Assembly (NCBI GenBank): GCA_013415595.1
Contig: JAAEEW010000191.1
Location: 1 to 12,360, forward strand
Reading direction: 5' to 3'
From: Methanosarcinales archaeon
Lineage (GTDB): Archaea > Halobacteriota > Methanosarcinia > Methanotrichales > Methanotrichaceae
DNA length: 12,360 bases
How positions within the stretch are numbered: the stretch's first letter is position 1; the number at the start of each line of letters is the position of its first letter. Below the pieces are notes generated by a model, which had not been told where the DNA came from, ran no database searches, and was given only the letters and a program-made list of their open reading frames with translations. Below, in pieces: positions 6,452 to 12,360 of this stretch. A program made the position numbers and the translations under genes.

Positions 6452-6810
6452 GCACCTCTCCCCGCCCCGCCTTTAATCTCCGCCCTCTCCCGCGCAGGAT
6501 GCCACTGCGTCCGGGCATGAGTTTTCTGAAATATTCCGTCCGGGCTCCCTTACCTCACGCGGCAATCATCATTCCCGACGTCGGGCCAGGGCACGTCGAG
6601 AATTCTATAAATTTATTAGATTTTAGATTGAGTATTATATTTTCGGCAGGGCTCTGGGCTGCTATTCGGAATCTTCATATTTAGCCATAAATTAGGTGAT
6701 GCATCTCGTTATAGAATCAATCTAATTTTTCATATATATTTAGATGAGATCTTCTGGTTATCTTTTGAAAAGTGTTATATAAAAGAAGATCTATTACCCA
6801 GGTGGGGGAG
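6452..6810. other. 359-base intergenic region: C/T-rich tract, palindrome, AT-rich promoter block
   Basis: No convincing gene is present. The first 50 bases after infB are pyrimidine-rich on the plus strand. A perfect 12-base palindrome, CCCGACGTCGGG, lies at 6574-6585. From about 6600 to 6790 the sequence becomes strongly AT-rich and carries TTAGAT at 6616-6621, 6623-6628 and 6740-6745 and its complement ATCTAA at 6720-6725; TTAGATTGA (6623-6631) and TCAATCTAA (6717-6725) form a 9-base inverted pair. The TATA box of the downstream gene closes the region. The repeats could be operator sites, but short AT-rich words recur easily in such sequence. Confidence 0.5.
6775..6785 (+). promoter_or_regulatory. 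TATA box of the coiled-coil secreted protein gene
   Basis: TTATATAAAAG follows a purine-rich GAAAAG that could act as a BRE. The expected start of transcription is about 6804-6806, only a few bases before the ATG at 6811, so the leader is very short and could cut into the GGTGGGGGAG ribosome-like site (6801-6810). Confidence 0.65.
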
Positions 6811-7533
6811 ATGGATATCATGCTCCTGTTTAAAAAGTTCACCATAATTTTCTTGCTGGTGGCCCTGATGGCAACCGCCGCGGCTGTGGAACCTGTGCAG
6901 CTCGGCGGGGGAAGGGCCGATGAGGCCATCAACCTGCAGTCCGGGGCCCGGCAGCCGGGATACGTCCCCCGGATGACCACCTCCGGCTTTGCCTCGCCCC
7001 AGACCGCCCAGACCATGGCCCTGGACCCCGGGGCCATGGTTCACCAGGCCGGCGTCTTCATGCAGGAGGCCCTGGAGGCCCGGGATCAGACCCTGGCGGC
7101 CAGAGACTCTGCCCTGGAAGCCCGGAACCGGACAGAAGCCCTGGCCGAAGAGGCCAGGACCAATGGAGAGCTGGCAAAGGCCGCCCAGGTAAAGGCAGCA
7201 GAGAGCAGAGAGAGCTGTGCCCTCGGCGCCACTATGTCCCAGGATTATGCAAACCAGAGCCGGACGGCGGCCCTGGAGGTGCAGGAGGTCTACAACCAGG
7301 CCATGAACCTCACCCTGGGCCTGGAGAACCTGACCGAGCAGCTAAAGATGGCCGAGCAGCAGTCGATGAATCTCAACGAGACAGCGCCTTCAGGCCTGAA
7401 CGCGAGCTCAGGATCCGGCACCCTGGCCCGGGATCTGGAAGACCTGCGAATCAGGCTGCAGGATCTGGATAGAAGACTGGCCGCTGTGGAGGACCGGATA
7501 TCAACCGCGGACCGGTTAGCCGGTGGGACCTGA
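6811..7533 (+). CDS. secreted coiled-coil protein of unknown function
   Basis: This 240-residue product has a short basic start (KKF), a hydrophobic stretch TIIFLLVALMATAAA (about 11-25) typical of a signal peptide, and a glycine-rich region to about residue 70. Residues about 80-180 are one long Ala/Glu/Arg-rich helix with repeated EARDQT, AARDSA, EARNRT units, and a second heptad-like helix follows (DLEDLRIRLQDLDRRLAAVEDRI, about 208-232). A Ser/Gly/Asn linker with several N-x-S/T sequons joins them. This suggests an exported, possibly glycosylated, oligomeric rod. There is no C-terminal anchor. ATG 6811 follows GGTGGGGGAG; ATG 6820 is also possible. It converges with the minus-strand gene ending at 7681. 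I recognise no family; surface structural protein is only a guess. Confidence 0.72.
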   Translation: MDIMLLFKKFTIIFLLVALMATAAAVEPVQLGGGRADEAINLQSGARQPGYVPRMTTSGFASPQTAQTMALDPGAMVHQAGVFMQEALEARDQTLAARDSALEARNRTEALAEEARTNGELAKAAQVKAAESRESCALGATMSQDYANQSRTAALEVQEVYNQAMNLTLGLENLTEQLKMAEQQSMNLNETAPSGLNASSGSGTLARDLEDLRIRLQDLDRRLAAVEDRISTADRLAGGT

Positions 7534-7663
7534 TGCTGAGGGGCAAGTGATTTTTGGGGGAATGGGATTGGAGATGAGGATTGAGCACGCCGACAGGATG
7601 CCGGGAGCATGAACTGAGGTCCTGAACAGATGTAAAGACTGCGGGACAAAAACCGTTTGGGGT

Positions 7664-7682
7664 GGGGATCGTCCCCTTTTTT
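7664..7682. terminator. hairpin plus T-run between convergent genes
   Basis: GGGGA (7664-7668) and TCCCC (7672-7676) form a 5-bp stem with loop TCG, followed by six T's (7677-7682). The T-run overlaps the stop codon of the minus-strand gene. Read on the other strand the stem is followed, after about 10 bases, by another T-run (complement of AAAAA near 7648-7652), so it may work in both directions. Confidence 0.65.
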
Positions 7683-8175
7683 AGCTCTTTCTGAGCTTCT
7701 TCTTGACCGTATCCAGCTTGCCGGGGCTCTTTTCCATGGTGGAGGCGTTGGCCTCGATGAATATGTTGGGCGTGGATGTGACGTTATTGAAGGTCCTGAC
7801 CATCCCCCGGGGATAGATCACCCGGAAGGTCTCCACCCTGGTGCCCAGGGGCCGGGAGTCGAACAGATAGTAGCCGCTGGAGTACTTGGCGGTGCCATCG
7901 ATCTCAATCACCGCCCGATAAGGATCTGCCCTGGTAATTCTGGTCTCCGGATAGCCGGTGAAGAGCCGGTCCAGATCCGGCTCCAGGTGCCTGCATCCCA
8001 GGGCCAGCACGTACAGCCTGGCGAAGTTGTCCAGGGTGTAGTTTACCTGGAAGACGGTAGCATTTCCATTCACGGACATGGTCACTTCGTCCACCTGCAG
8101 GTACTCTCCTCCGCTAGCCATGGAGACGGCAGTGGCACAGATAATCAGGAATGCTATGGCCAGGGCGGATCTCAT
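7681..8175 (-). CDS. secreted protein of unknown function
   Basis: This 164-residue protein starts MRSALAIAFLIICATAVSMASGG, a clear signal peptide with likely cleavage near residue 20. The mature part looks like a beta-rich domain (YLQVDEVTMSVNGNATVFQVNYTLDNFARLYVLALGCRHLEPDLDRLF) and carries sequons NAT, NYT, NVT and NAS, so it may be glycosylated outside the cell. It ends in a basic tail (KKKLRKS). I do not recognise the family. A GTG at 8187 is in frame but is part of the ribosome site GAGGTG (8190-8185), nine bases before the ATG at 8175, so I chose the ATG. That site overlaps the stop of the upstream Zn-ribbon gene 13 bases away, so the two form an operon. Its 3' end shares a hairpin with the convergent gene. 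Confidence 0.78.
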   Translation of the reverse strand: MRSALAIAFLIICATAVSMASGGEYLQVDEVTMSVNGNATVFQVNYTLDNFARLYVLALGCRHLEPDLDRLFTGYPETRITRADPYRAVIEIDGTAKYSSGYYLFDSRPLGTRVETFRVIYPRGMVRTFNNVTSTPNIFIEANASTMEKSPGKLDTVKKKLRKS

Positions 8176-8188
8176 GTACCTATGCACC

Positions 8189-8389
8189 TCAGCTCTTGGG
8201 TGTGCCTATGAGCGCAGGAAGTACTATTATGAGCACCAGTAGGACTATGAAAATGGCGAAGAGAATCTGCTGACGCTTCTGAGCCGACTTGTACTTTGAT
8301 TGGCAAAGCTCATCGCAGAAGGTCTGGTTCTCATCCACTGTATTTCCACAGACAATACAGTGCTTGTGTGGTATAACCTTGGACAACAT
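8189..8389 (-). CDS. DUF2116-type Zn-ribbon protein with a C-terminal membrane segment
   Basis: This 66-residue protein has four cysteines as C11-x2-C14 and C25-x3-C29 (HKHCIVCGN, then TFCDELC), a basic stretch KYKSAQKRQQ, and a hydrophobic helix (ILFAIFIVLLVLIIVLPALIG, about 41-61) with only a few residues after it. The pattern PHKHCxVCG...FCxxxC plus tail helix fits DUF2116 (COG4068), an uncharacterised archaeal family. It would be a tail-anchored protein with the zinc domain in the cytosol. I chose ATG 8389, where GGTGATC lies directly before it and the family sequence begins (MLSKVIPHKHC); the frame remains open to 8458, but those residues are not family-like. It precedes the secreted-protein gene by 13 bases in one operon. 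A role in membrane protein handling is only a guess. Confidence 0.82.
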   Translation of the reverse strand: MLSKVIPHKHCIVCGNTVDENQTFCDELCQSKYKSAQKRQQILFAIFIVLLVLIIVLPALIGTPKS

Positions 8390-8731
8390 GATCACCAAGC
8401 AAATGAAAAATAAAGAGTATGGTAGATAAGAGTTTTCCCATGAAGGGTAGGGAGCCATTGGAGAGTCGGAGAGGGACTGTGGAGATTAATTGCGAGATAA
8501 AATACGGGATTGGCAGGGCTCAAGTAGGCTTTGATGCAGCATTTTTGAATATGACCTTTGCCAAAATATAATCATCTTTTGGATTTAACTTGCTAATTTA
8601 TGGGAAAGTTGGATCAGTGGAGATGACTTTTTGACGGAGATTTTCCAGTGGAAATAAAGGGGTTTTGGCCGGCCTTGCGACCCGGCGCGGCTGGATTAAG
8701 TATAAAAGGTTGCATGGCTTCCAGGGGAGAC
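8390..8731. other. 342-base divergent intergenic region
   Basis: This lies between the minus-strand Zn-ribbon operon and the plus-strand beta-helix gene. On the minus side, CTTATCTACC (8430-8421) is a possible promoter element giving a leader of about 12 bases, and CTTTATTTTT (8415-8406) is AT-rich but too close to the start to be its TATA box. The middle holds AT-rich stretches (8540-8600) without a coding frame. GGCCGGCC, an 8-base palindrome, lies near 8667-8674, just before the GC-rich stretch and TATA box of the beta-helix gene. I see no tRNA, small RNA or repeat here. Confidence 0.45.
8696..8709 (+). promoter_or_regulatory. TATA box of the beta-helix gene
   Basis: TTAAGTATAAAAGG is the clearest archaeal TATA box in the window. 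Transcription should start near 8729, three bases before the ATG at 8732. This excludes the in-frame ATG at 8714 and implies a leaderless or nearly leaderless message. Confidence 0.72.
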
Positions 8732-10675
8732 ATGCGTAAACTTGTTGCCATCTCATGCTTGATGCTGCTGATTTGCCTGCTGCCCCTGGGAGGGGCCAGG
8801 ATGTACATCGTGGACAGCGAAGGCTTTGCCTATACAACCATTAACGAGGCGGTGGCCGACGCCGGCGACGAGGATATCATCTACATCAAGCCGGGAACCT
8901 ACAGCGAGGAGGTCGTCCTGGACAAGAAGCTCTACCTCATGCCCCTCAAGGGCGAGGAGGGGCCCATAGTCCTCCAGGGCGACGGCATGGAGGCGGGAAT
9001 CACCATCAACGCCGACGGATGCTCAATTGAGGGAATGACCATCGCCGGCTTTGCCGAGGCGGGAATAAAGGTGGCCTCTGCCGGCAACCTGATCAAGAAC
9101 AACCAGTTAACCCAGAGCCGGGCCGGCATCCTGCTCTTCGACTCCAGCGACAACGAAGTATCCGGCAATGCCCTCACCGATTGCACCGGGGGAATAGTGC
9201 TTTACGCAGGCTCAAAGAACAACCGTCTGCTGGATAACCAGATCTCCAACAGCAGCCTTTCCATTCTCCTAAGAGACGTGCCTGGAAACGCTATAACCGG
9301 CAACAAGATCTCGTCTTGCGATTATGGAGTCTACCTGATGAACTGCAGCAACAACCAGATCGATCAGAATGCCATAAAGGAATCCACATTCGGGATCAAT
9401 CTGGAGAACTGCACGGACAACACCATCCAGGGATGCACCATAGAGAGCGGCGGCTACGGCCTTAACGTGCTGGCCTCCTCCGGAAACGTATTCCAGAACA
9501 ACAATCTGACCTCGTTTGAGGATACGGCCATCAACATGATCTACTGCCGGGATAACGAGTTCAAGGACAACCTGGTGAAGGACAGCCAGTTTGGAATCAT
9601 CGTCCTGGACTCGGAGATGAACGCCCTGGAGAACAACCGGCTGGAGGGAACGGACAGGGGCCTTTACGTCGAGGACTTCACCGGGCACGGGCTGAACAAC
9701 CAGATCTCTGAGACCAATACCATAGACGGAGAGCCCATCCTCTACATTTACGGCCAGAAGGGCGCGGTCATCCAGGGACGGGAAGTGGCTCACCTGACCC
9801 TGGCAGAGAGCCAGGACTGCACGGTTCAGGGCAACACCATCACCAACGACGCCCTGATGCTGGCCAACTCCACCGGAAACAGGATTGTGGAGAACAACGC
9901 GTCCGGATGCTGGGGGATGGCACTCACCAACGCCAGCGGCAACCTGGTGGCAAACAACAGGGCAGTGGCCAACAAGTACAACGGCCTGATCCTGGTCATC
10001 TCTGAAGGGAACAACATCTCCGGAAACATCCTGTCCGAGAACAGCCAGAATGGGCTAAGGCTCATAGAATCCCGCGCCAACTCTATCAGTGCCAACCAGG
10101 TAGATCAGAACGTGCAAGCCGGCATCTGGCTGAACGTCTCCGCGAAAAATCTGATATCCGGAAATCAGATCTCCAATAACAGCATGGGATTATCCATCAC
10201 CATGTCTGTGGACAACAGGATCTACCACAACAACTTCCTGGACAACGGCGAGCAGGCTGAGGATAAGCTCGGCAACAACACCTGGGACGGGGGGGAGGTG
10301 GACGGAGGCAACTTCTGGAGCGATCTCAGCTGTCGGGGATACATCTGCCAGGATTTCCCCAAGCTGATCTCCGGAGGGGCCATTGACCGCTACCCGTATG
10401 CAGAGAGGGACGGCTGGACCAAACCCCGGCCGCTGCCCCCGTCCAACCTCTCAGCCAAAATCTCGACCAATGCATCCACCAATGAATCCACCATCTTGGC
10501 CGCCAATGTCTCGACCAGCATATCCACCAACGTATCCGCCGGCGTGACCCCGGATTTATCCGCCGGCCCGTCCGTCAATCTGTCCAGCAACCAGTCCGCC
10601 GAGGCCTCTGAGGCCTATGTCAACCTGTCTGCCAGCGACTCCGGATCCGATGTTGGGGATAATCCCTCTGCCTGA
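8732..10675 (+). CDS. secreted NosD-like right-handed beta-helix surface protein with Asn/Ser/Thr-rich tail
   Basis: This 647-residue protein starts with a signal peptide (MRKLVAISCLMLLICLLPLGGA). YTTINEAVADAGDEDIIYIKPGTYSEEVVL then opens a long parallel beta-helix (about 40-530) of 22-23-residue coils with recurrent G-I-x-L, N-x-I-x-x-N and S-G-N turns, typical of NosD/CASH repeats. A break, TIDGEPILYIYG, near residue 330 is a known NosD-type insertion. The helix ends NFWSD...GGAIDRYPY, the usual NosD closing motif, but with two cysteines (SCRGYIC) where an Asp-rich loop is common. The last 80 residues are low-complexity Asn/Ser/Thr with many sequons, probably a glycosylated linker or wall tail; no TM or dockerin is visible. 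Methanogens have many such surface proteins; polysaccharide binding or matrix function is inference. The start follows the TATA box and AGGGGAG (8723-8729). Confidence 0.88.
   Translation: MRKLVAISCLMLLICLLPLGGARMYIVDSEGFAYTTINEAVADAGDEDIIYIKPGTYSEEVVLDKKLYLMPLKGEEGPIVLQGDGMEAGITINADGCSIEGMTIAGFAEAGIKVASAGNLIKNNQLTQSRAGILLFDSSDNEVSGNALTDCTGGIVLYAGSKNNRLLDNQISNSSLSILLRDVPGNAITGNKISSCDYGVYLMNCSNNQIDQNAIKESTFGINLENCTDNTIQGCTIESGGYGLNVLASSGNVFQNNNLTSFEDTAINMIYCRDNEFKDNLVKDSQFGIIVLDSEMNALENNRLEGTDRGLYVEDFTGHGLNNQISETNTIDGEPILYIYGQKGAVIQGREVAHLTLAESQDCTVQGNTITNDALMLANSTGNRIVENNASGCWGMALTNASGNLVANNRAVANKYNGLILVISEGNNISGNILSENSQNGLRLIESRANSISANQVDQNVQAGIWLNVSAKNLISGNQISNNSMGLSITMSVDNRIYHNNFLDNGEQAEDKLGNNTWDGGEVDGGNFWSDLSCRGYICQDFPKLISGGAIDRYPYAERDGWTKPRPLPPSNLSAKISTNASTNESTILAANVSTSISTNVSAGVTPDLSAGPSVNLSSNQSAEASEAYVNLSASDSGSDVGDNPSA
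10467..10567 (+). repeat. short direct repeats in the 3' coding tail of the beta-helix gene
   Basis: Two tandem 12-base units (10467-10478 and 10479-10490) differ by one base, and the 11-mer TATCCGCCGGC occurs at 10533-10543 and 10557-10567. They encode the Asn/Ser/Thr-rich tail, which has probably grown by repeat slippage and could vary between strains. Confidence 0.55.
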
Positions 10676-10765
10676 TGGAAAATGAGGACGCCAGGAGGCC
10701 GGGACTCTGCAGGGACGCTACAACACCGAAAGCTTCTTGAAGAGATGAGGGAGTAATTCAGAACC

Positions 10766-10939
10766 ATGGCAAGGAAGAAGAATGAAGCCCCGGGCCTGAT
10801 GTCATCGGCGGGGTTGATGAGATACTTCGAAGCAGATGAGACGGCCATCAAGCTGGACCCCAGGATGGTAGTGGGAGCCTGCGTCGCCTCCGGCGTGGGA
10901 ATTCTGGTCCTGAACATGGCTTTTGGGCTGTGGCCTTAA
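10766..10939 (+). CDS. secG: preprotein translocase subunit Sec61-beta (SecG homologue)
   Basis: This 57-residue gene is short enough for length filters to miss. It starts MARKKNEAPGLMSSAGLMRYFEADETAIKLDP, the archaeal Sec61-beta pattern: short basic/polar N-terminus, G-L-M-S-S-A-G-L-M-R-Y-F, then a D-P before the membrane helix. A single TM helix follows (VVGACVASGVGILVLNMAFGLW, about 35-56), tail-anchored with its N-terminus in the cytosol. Sec61-beta is the non-essential third subunit of the SecYEbeta translocon. ATG 10766 is the first start in a clear frame; GAGGGAG lies 12 bases before it. A hairpin spans its stop codon. It stands apart from other sec genes here, which is common for this subunit in archaea. 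Confidence 0.93.
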   Translation: MARKKNEAPGLMSSAGLMRYFEADETAIKLDPRMVVGACVASGVGILVLNMAFGLWP

Positions 10940-10950
10940 GGACCACAGCC
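10926..10950 (+). terminator. strong hairpin spanning the Sec61-beta stop codon
   Basis: GGCTGTGG (10926-10933) pairs perfectly with CCACAGCC (10943-10950), and the inner CCTTAAGG (10934-10941) is itself a palindrome, extending the stem around a TTAA tip with one bulged A. The stop TAA (10937-10939) lies in the loop. No T-run follows. It may end the transcript, protect its 3' end or affect termination of translation. Confidence 0.6.
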
Positions 10951-11029
10951 AGCCTCCAGCCAGCGGTTTCATAAAGGGGCAGAGGTTCAATAAAGAGAGG
11001 CTGCCGCCCCCTGAAGCTATTTTAAAAGG

Positions 11030-11920
11030 TTATTTGGCGATCTCCTCGCGCAGGGCAGAGACCACCTTCTCGAAGCTCTTCCAGGCCGGGGTGTCCCTGC
11101 TCACGAAGGCCAGTCCCTGATCTCCCAGCTTGCCGATCTCCGGGTCGATGGGAATGGCGCCCAGGAAATGCAGGCCCATCTCCCTGGCCTCCCGCTCTCC
11201 GCCGCCGCTCTTGAAGACGTCGATCATCTGGCCGCAGTGGGGGCAGATGAGGGTGCTCATGTTCTCGATGATCCCCAGGATGGGCACGTTCATGAGCTGG
11301 AACATGTTGACCGCCTTCTTGGAGTCCAGGATGGCCACCTCCTGGGGGGTGGTGACTATCACCGCTCCGGTCAGGTCCGGTATGAGCTGGGCCAGGCTTA
11401 TGGGCTCGTCGCTGGTCCCCGGGGGAAGGTCCACCAGCAGGAAGTCCAGGTCGCCCCAGTTGACGTCGGATATGAACTGCTTGAGGGCCGCCATCTTCAT
11501 GGGGCCCCGCCAGACCACGGCCGAGTCCCGGCTGGAGAGGACCAGGGCCATGGAGACCACCTTGATGCCGTCGGCGTTGACGGGCTCCACGCCCCCCGGT
11601 CCTGCGGTGAGGCGGAGGTCCTCGATTCCCAGCAGCTTGGGGATGTTGGGCCCGGTGATGTCGGCATCCAGAATACCCACACGGTAGCCGCTGCGCTTCA
11701 GGACCATGGCCAGGTTGACGGTCACCGTGCTCTTGCCTACGCCGCCCTTGCCGCTGCCGATCAGGATCTTGTGCTTGATCCTGCCCATGCGGTCCGAGAT
11801 CTCGGCCCGGGGATCGCTGCATGTTCCCCGGGACTCACAGGAGTCGCATAACGAGTCGCAGCTCTCGGCGGGGTTGGGCTTTCCCCTCTGCGGGGAGTCT
11901 CTCTTATTATCAATCGTCAT
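11030..11920 (-). CDS. Mrp/Nbp35-ApbC family Fe-S cluster carrier ATPase
   Basis: This 296-residue P-loop ATPase carries and transfers [4Fe-4S] clusters in the cytosol. The N-terminus has four cysteines (C21, C25, C28, C34), resembling the Nbp35 ferredoxin-like motif though with its own spacing. The deviant Walker A is GKGGVGKST (57-65), followed by LDADITGPNIPKLLG (84-98), WRGPMK (137-142), the Walker B-like DLPPGTSDE (164-172) and TTPQEVA (190-196). The bridging C-P-H-C pair (226-229) of the family is present. Start ATG 11920 follows GGTG (11931-11928) at seven bases; the frame stays open to 11989 without family sequence. It lies 65 bases after the radical SAM gene on the same strand and may share its transcript; a TATA-like CTATTAAGA near 11970-11962 (minus strand) could start its own. 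Confidence 0.93.
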   Translation of the reverse strand: MTIDNKRDSPQRGKPNPAESCDSLCDSCESRGTCSDPRAEISDRMGRIKHKILIGSGKGGVGKSTVTVNLAMVLKRSGYRVGILDADITGPNIPKLLGIEDLRLTAGPGGVEPVNADGIKVVSMALVLSSRDSAVVWRGPMKMAALKQFISDVNWGDLDFLLVDLPPGTSDEPISLAQLIPDLTGAVIVTTPQEVAILDSKKAVNMFQLMNVPILGIIENMSTLICPHCGQMIDVFKSGGGEREAREMGLHFLGAIPIDPEIGKLGDQGLAFVSRDTPAWKSFEKVVSALREEIAK

Positions 11921-11985
11921 CTGATCACACCAATGATAGAATAATTCCTGATTGACTTGCACTCTTAATAGGTTTGCCGGAAAAT

Positions 11986-12360
11986 TCAAACATAAAAAAG
12001 GAGTTTGCCTTCCTGAGATTGTCTCTTTACCCTTTCTTCCCGCTCCAGGATCTTGACGTACTTCATGACGTCCCTCATGTCCAGGCCCGTCTGCTCCCCG
12101 ATCTCCACCACGGTGCAGGGGTTCTCCTGGAGAAGGGATACGATCTCTTGCTCCATGTCCCGGGGGACGTGCCAGTTCCAGTCGGGGATCACTTCCGCAT
12201 CCTGGAAGATGTCCAGCATGTCCAGCATCCCGTCCTGGCTGAGGGGCTCTACCGGCTCGCTGGGAGGCCGGACCACGGTGTTGAGCTGCACCCTGTCCGG
12301 GCCTATCTCCTCCACCAGGCTGGCTATCTGAGGAGCCTCGTGGTCGTTGACCCCCTTGAC
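11986..12360 (-). CDS. radical SAM protein with C-terminal winged helix (COG0731-like), 3' part; 5' end outside window
   Basis: The frame is open from the right edge, so only the last 124 residues are present. VKGVNDHEAPQIASLVEEIGPDRVQLNTVVRPP matches the late barrel part of the radical SAM family related to COG0731 Fe-S oxidoreductases; the CxxxCxxC site must lie beyond the window. A linker rich in Asp/Pro follows, then a winged-helix-like segment (MEQEIVSLLQENPCTVVEIGEQTGLDMRDVMKYVKILEREERVKR) and a final beta wing (GKLLFYV). Some archaeal COG0731-type proteins pair the radical SAM barrel with such a domain, but the substrate is not known to me. A GTG at 12315 looks like a start but is internal. 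It lies upstream of the Fe-S carrier gene, a logical partner. Confidence 0.75.
   Translation of the reverse strand, partial: VKGVNDHEAPQIASLVEEIGPDRVQLNTVVRPPSEPVEPLSQDGMLDMLDIFQDAEVIPDWNWHVPRDMEQEIVSLLQENPCTVVEIGEQTGLDMRDVMKYVKILEREERVKRQSQEGKLLFYV

Noticed and set aside
6499..6684. 61-residue plus-strand open frame after infB
   Set aside because: It has no ribosome site, crosses from GC-rich to AT-rich non-coding sequence and resembles no protein.
7534..7660. Possible box C/D guide RNA between convergent genes
   Set aside because: Two CTGA words are present, but there is no proper RTGATGA box C at the right spacing.
10682..10756. 24-codon frame between the beta-helix and Sec61-beta genes
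   Set aside because: It is too short to judge and lacks recognisable sequence; it may be chance, so it is not listed as a gene.
11168..11851. 227-codon plus-strand open frame opposite the Fe-S carrier gene
   Set aside because: It is a shadow of a certain gene, with biased composition.
1..12360. tRNA, rRNA, CRISPR array, insertion sequence or prophage genes
   Set aside because: No cloverleaf-like segment, regularly spaced repeat, transposase or integrase was seen on either strand.

Overview
This is a GC-rich euryarchaeal chromosome segment, most likely from an acetoclastic methanogen near Methanothrix/Methanosaeta. Four things point there: archaeal information-processing genes in a euryarchaeal order (L7Ae, S28e, L24e, nucleoside diphosphate kinase, aIF5B/IF2), the methanogen-associated DUF473 and DHPS-like families, archaeal TATA boxes with GGTGA-type Shine-Dalgarno sites, and secreted proteins rich in N-x-S/T sequons. 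The genus is inferred from sequence style, not from a search.

Layout. Positions 1-2270 (+) hold the end of a PAC2-type proteasome assembly chaperone homologue, a DUF473 protein that overlaps its stop codon, and a long dihydropteroate synthase-like protein. Next is an unrecognised membrane-anchored protein (2313-3209). Positions 3306-4524 are the ribosomal cluster rpl7ae, rps28e, rpl24e and ndk, tightly packed and probably one transcript. infB (4640-6451) follows with its own TATA region. After a 359-base AT-rich non-coding stretch comes a secreted coiled-coil protein (6811-7533). It converges on a minus-strand pair: a Zn-ribbon/TM protein, then a secreted protein. A 342-base divergent intergenic region leads to a large NosD-like beta-helix surface protein (8732-10675), then a tiny Sec61-beta gene (10766-10939). 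The minus strand then holds an Nbp35/ApbC-type Fe-S scaffold ATPase (11030-11920) and the C-terminal part of a radical SAM/winged-helix protein that runs off the right edge.

How the genes work together. The core block makes translation components: ribosomal proteins, NTP supply and the subunit-joining GTPase. L7Ae also binds kink-turns in other RNPs, and its mRNA leader carries a box C/box D kink-turn-like hairpin touching its Shine-Dalgarno site, a good candidate for autoregulation. Sec61-beta belongs to the translocon that exports proteins such as the secreted ones here. The Fe-S carrier and the radical SAM enzyme are a plausible cluster-supply/client pair.

The points most worth checking are the L7Ae leader element, the likely CUG start of ndk, the two small genes that length filters miss (rpl24e and sec61-beta), and the PAC2/DUF473/DHPS-like grouping. 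I see no mobile element, CRISPR array, tRNA or rRNA.
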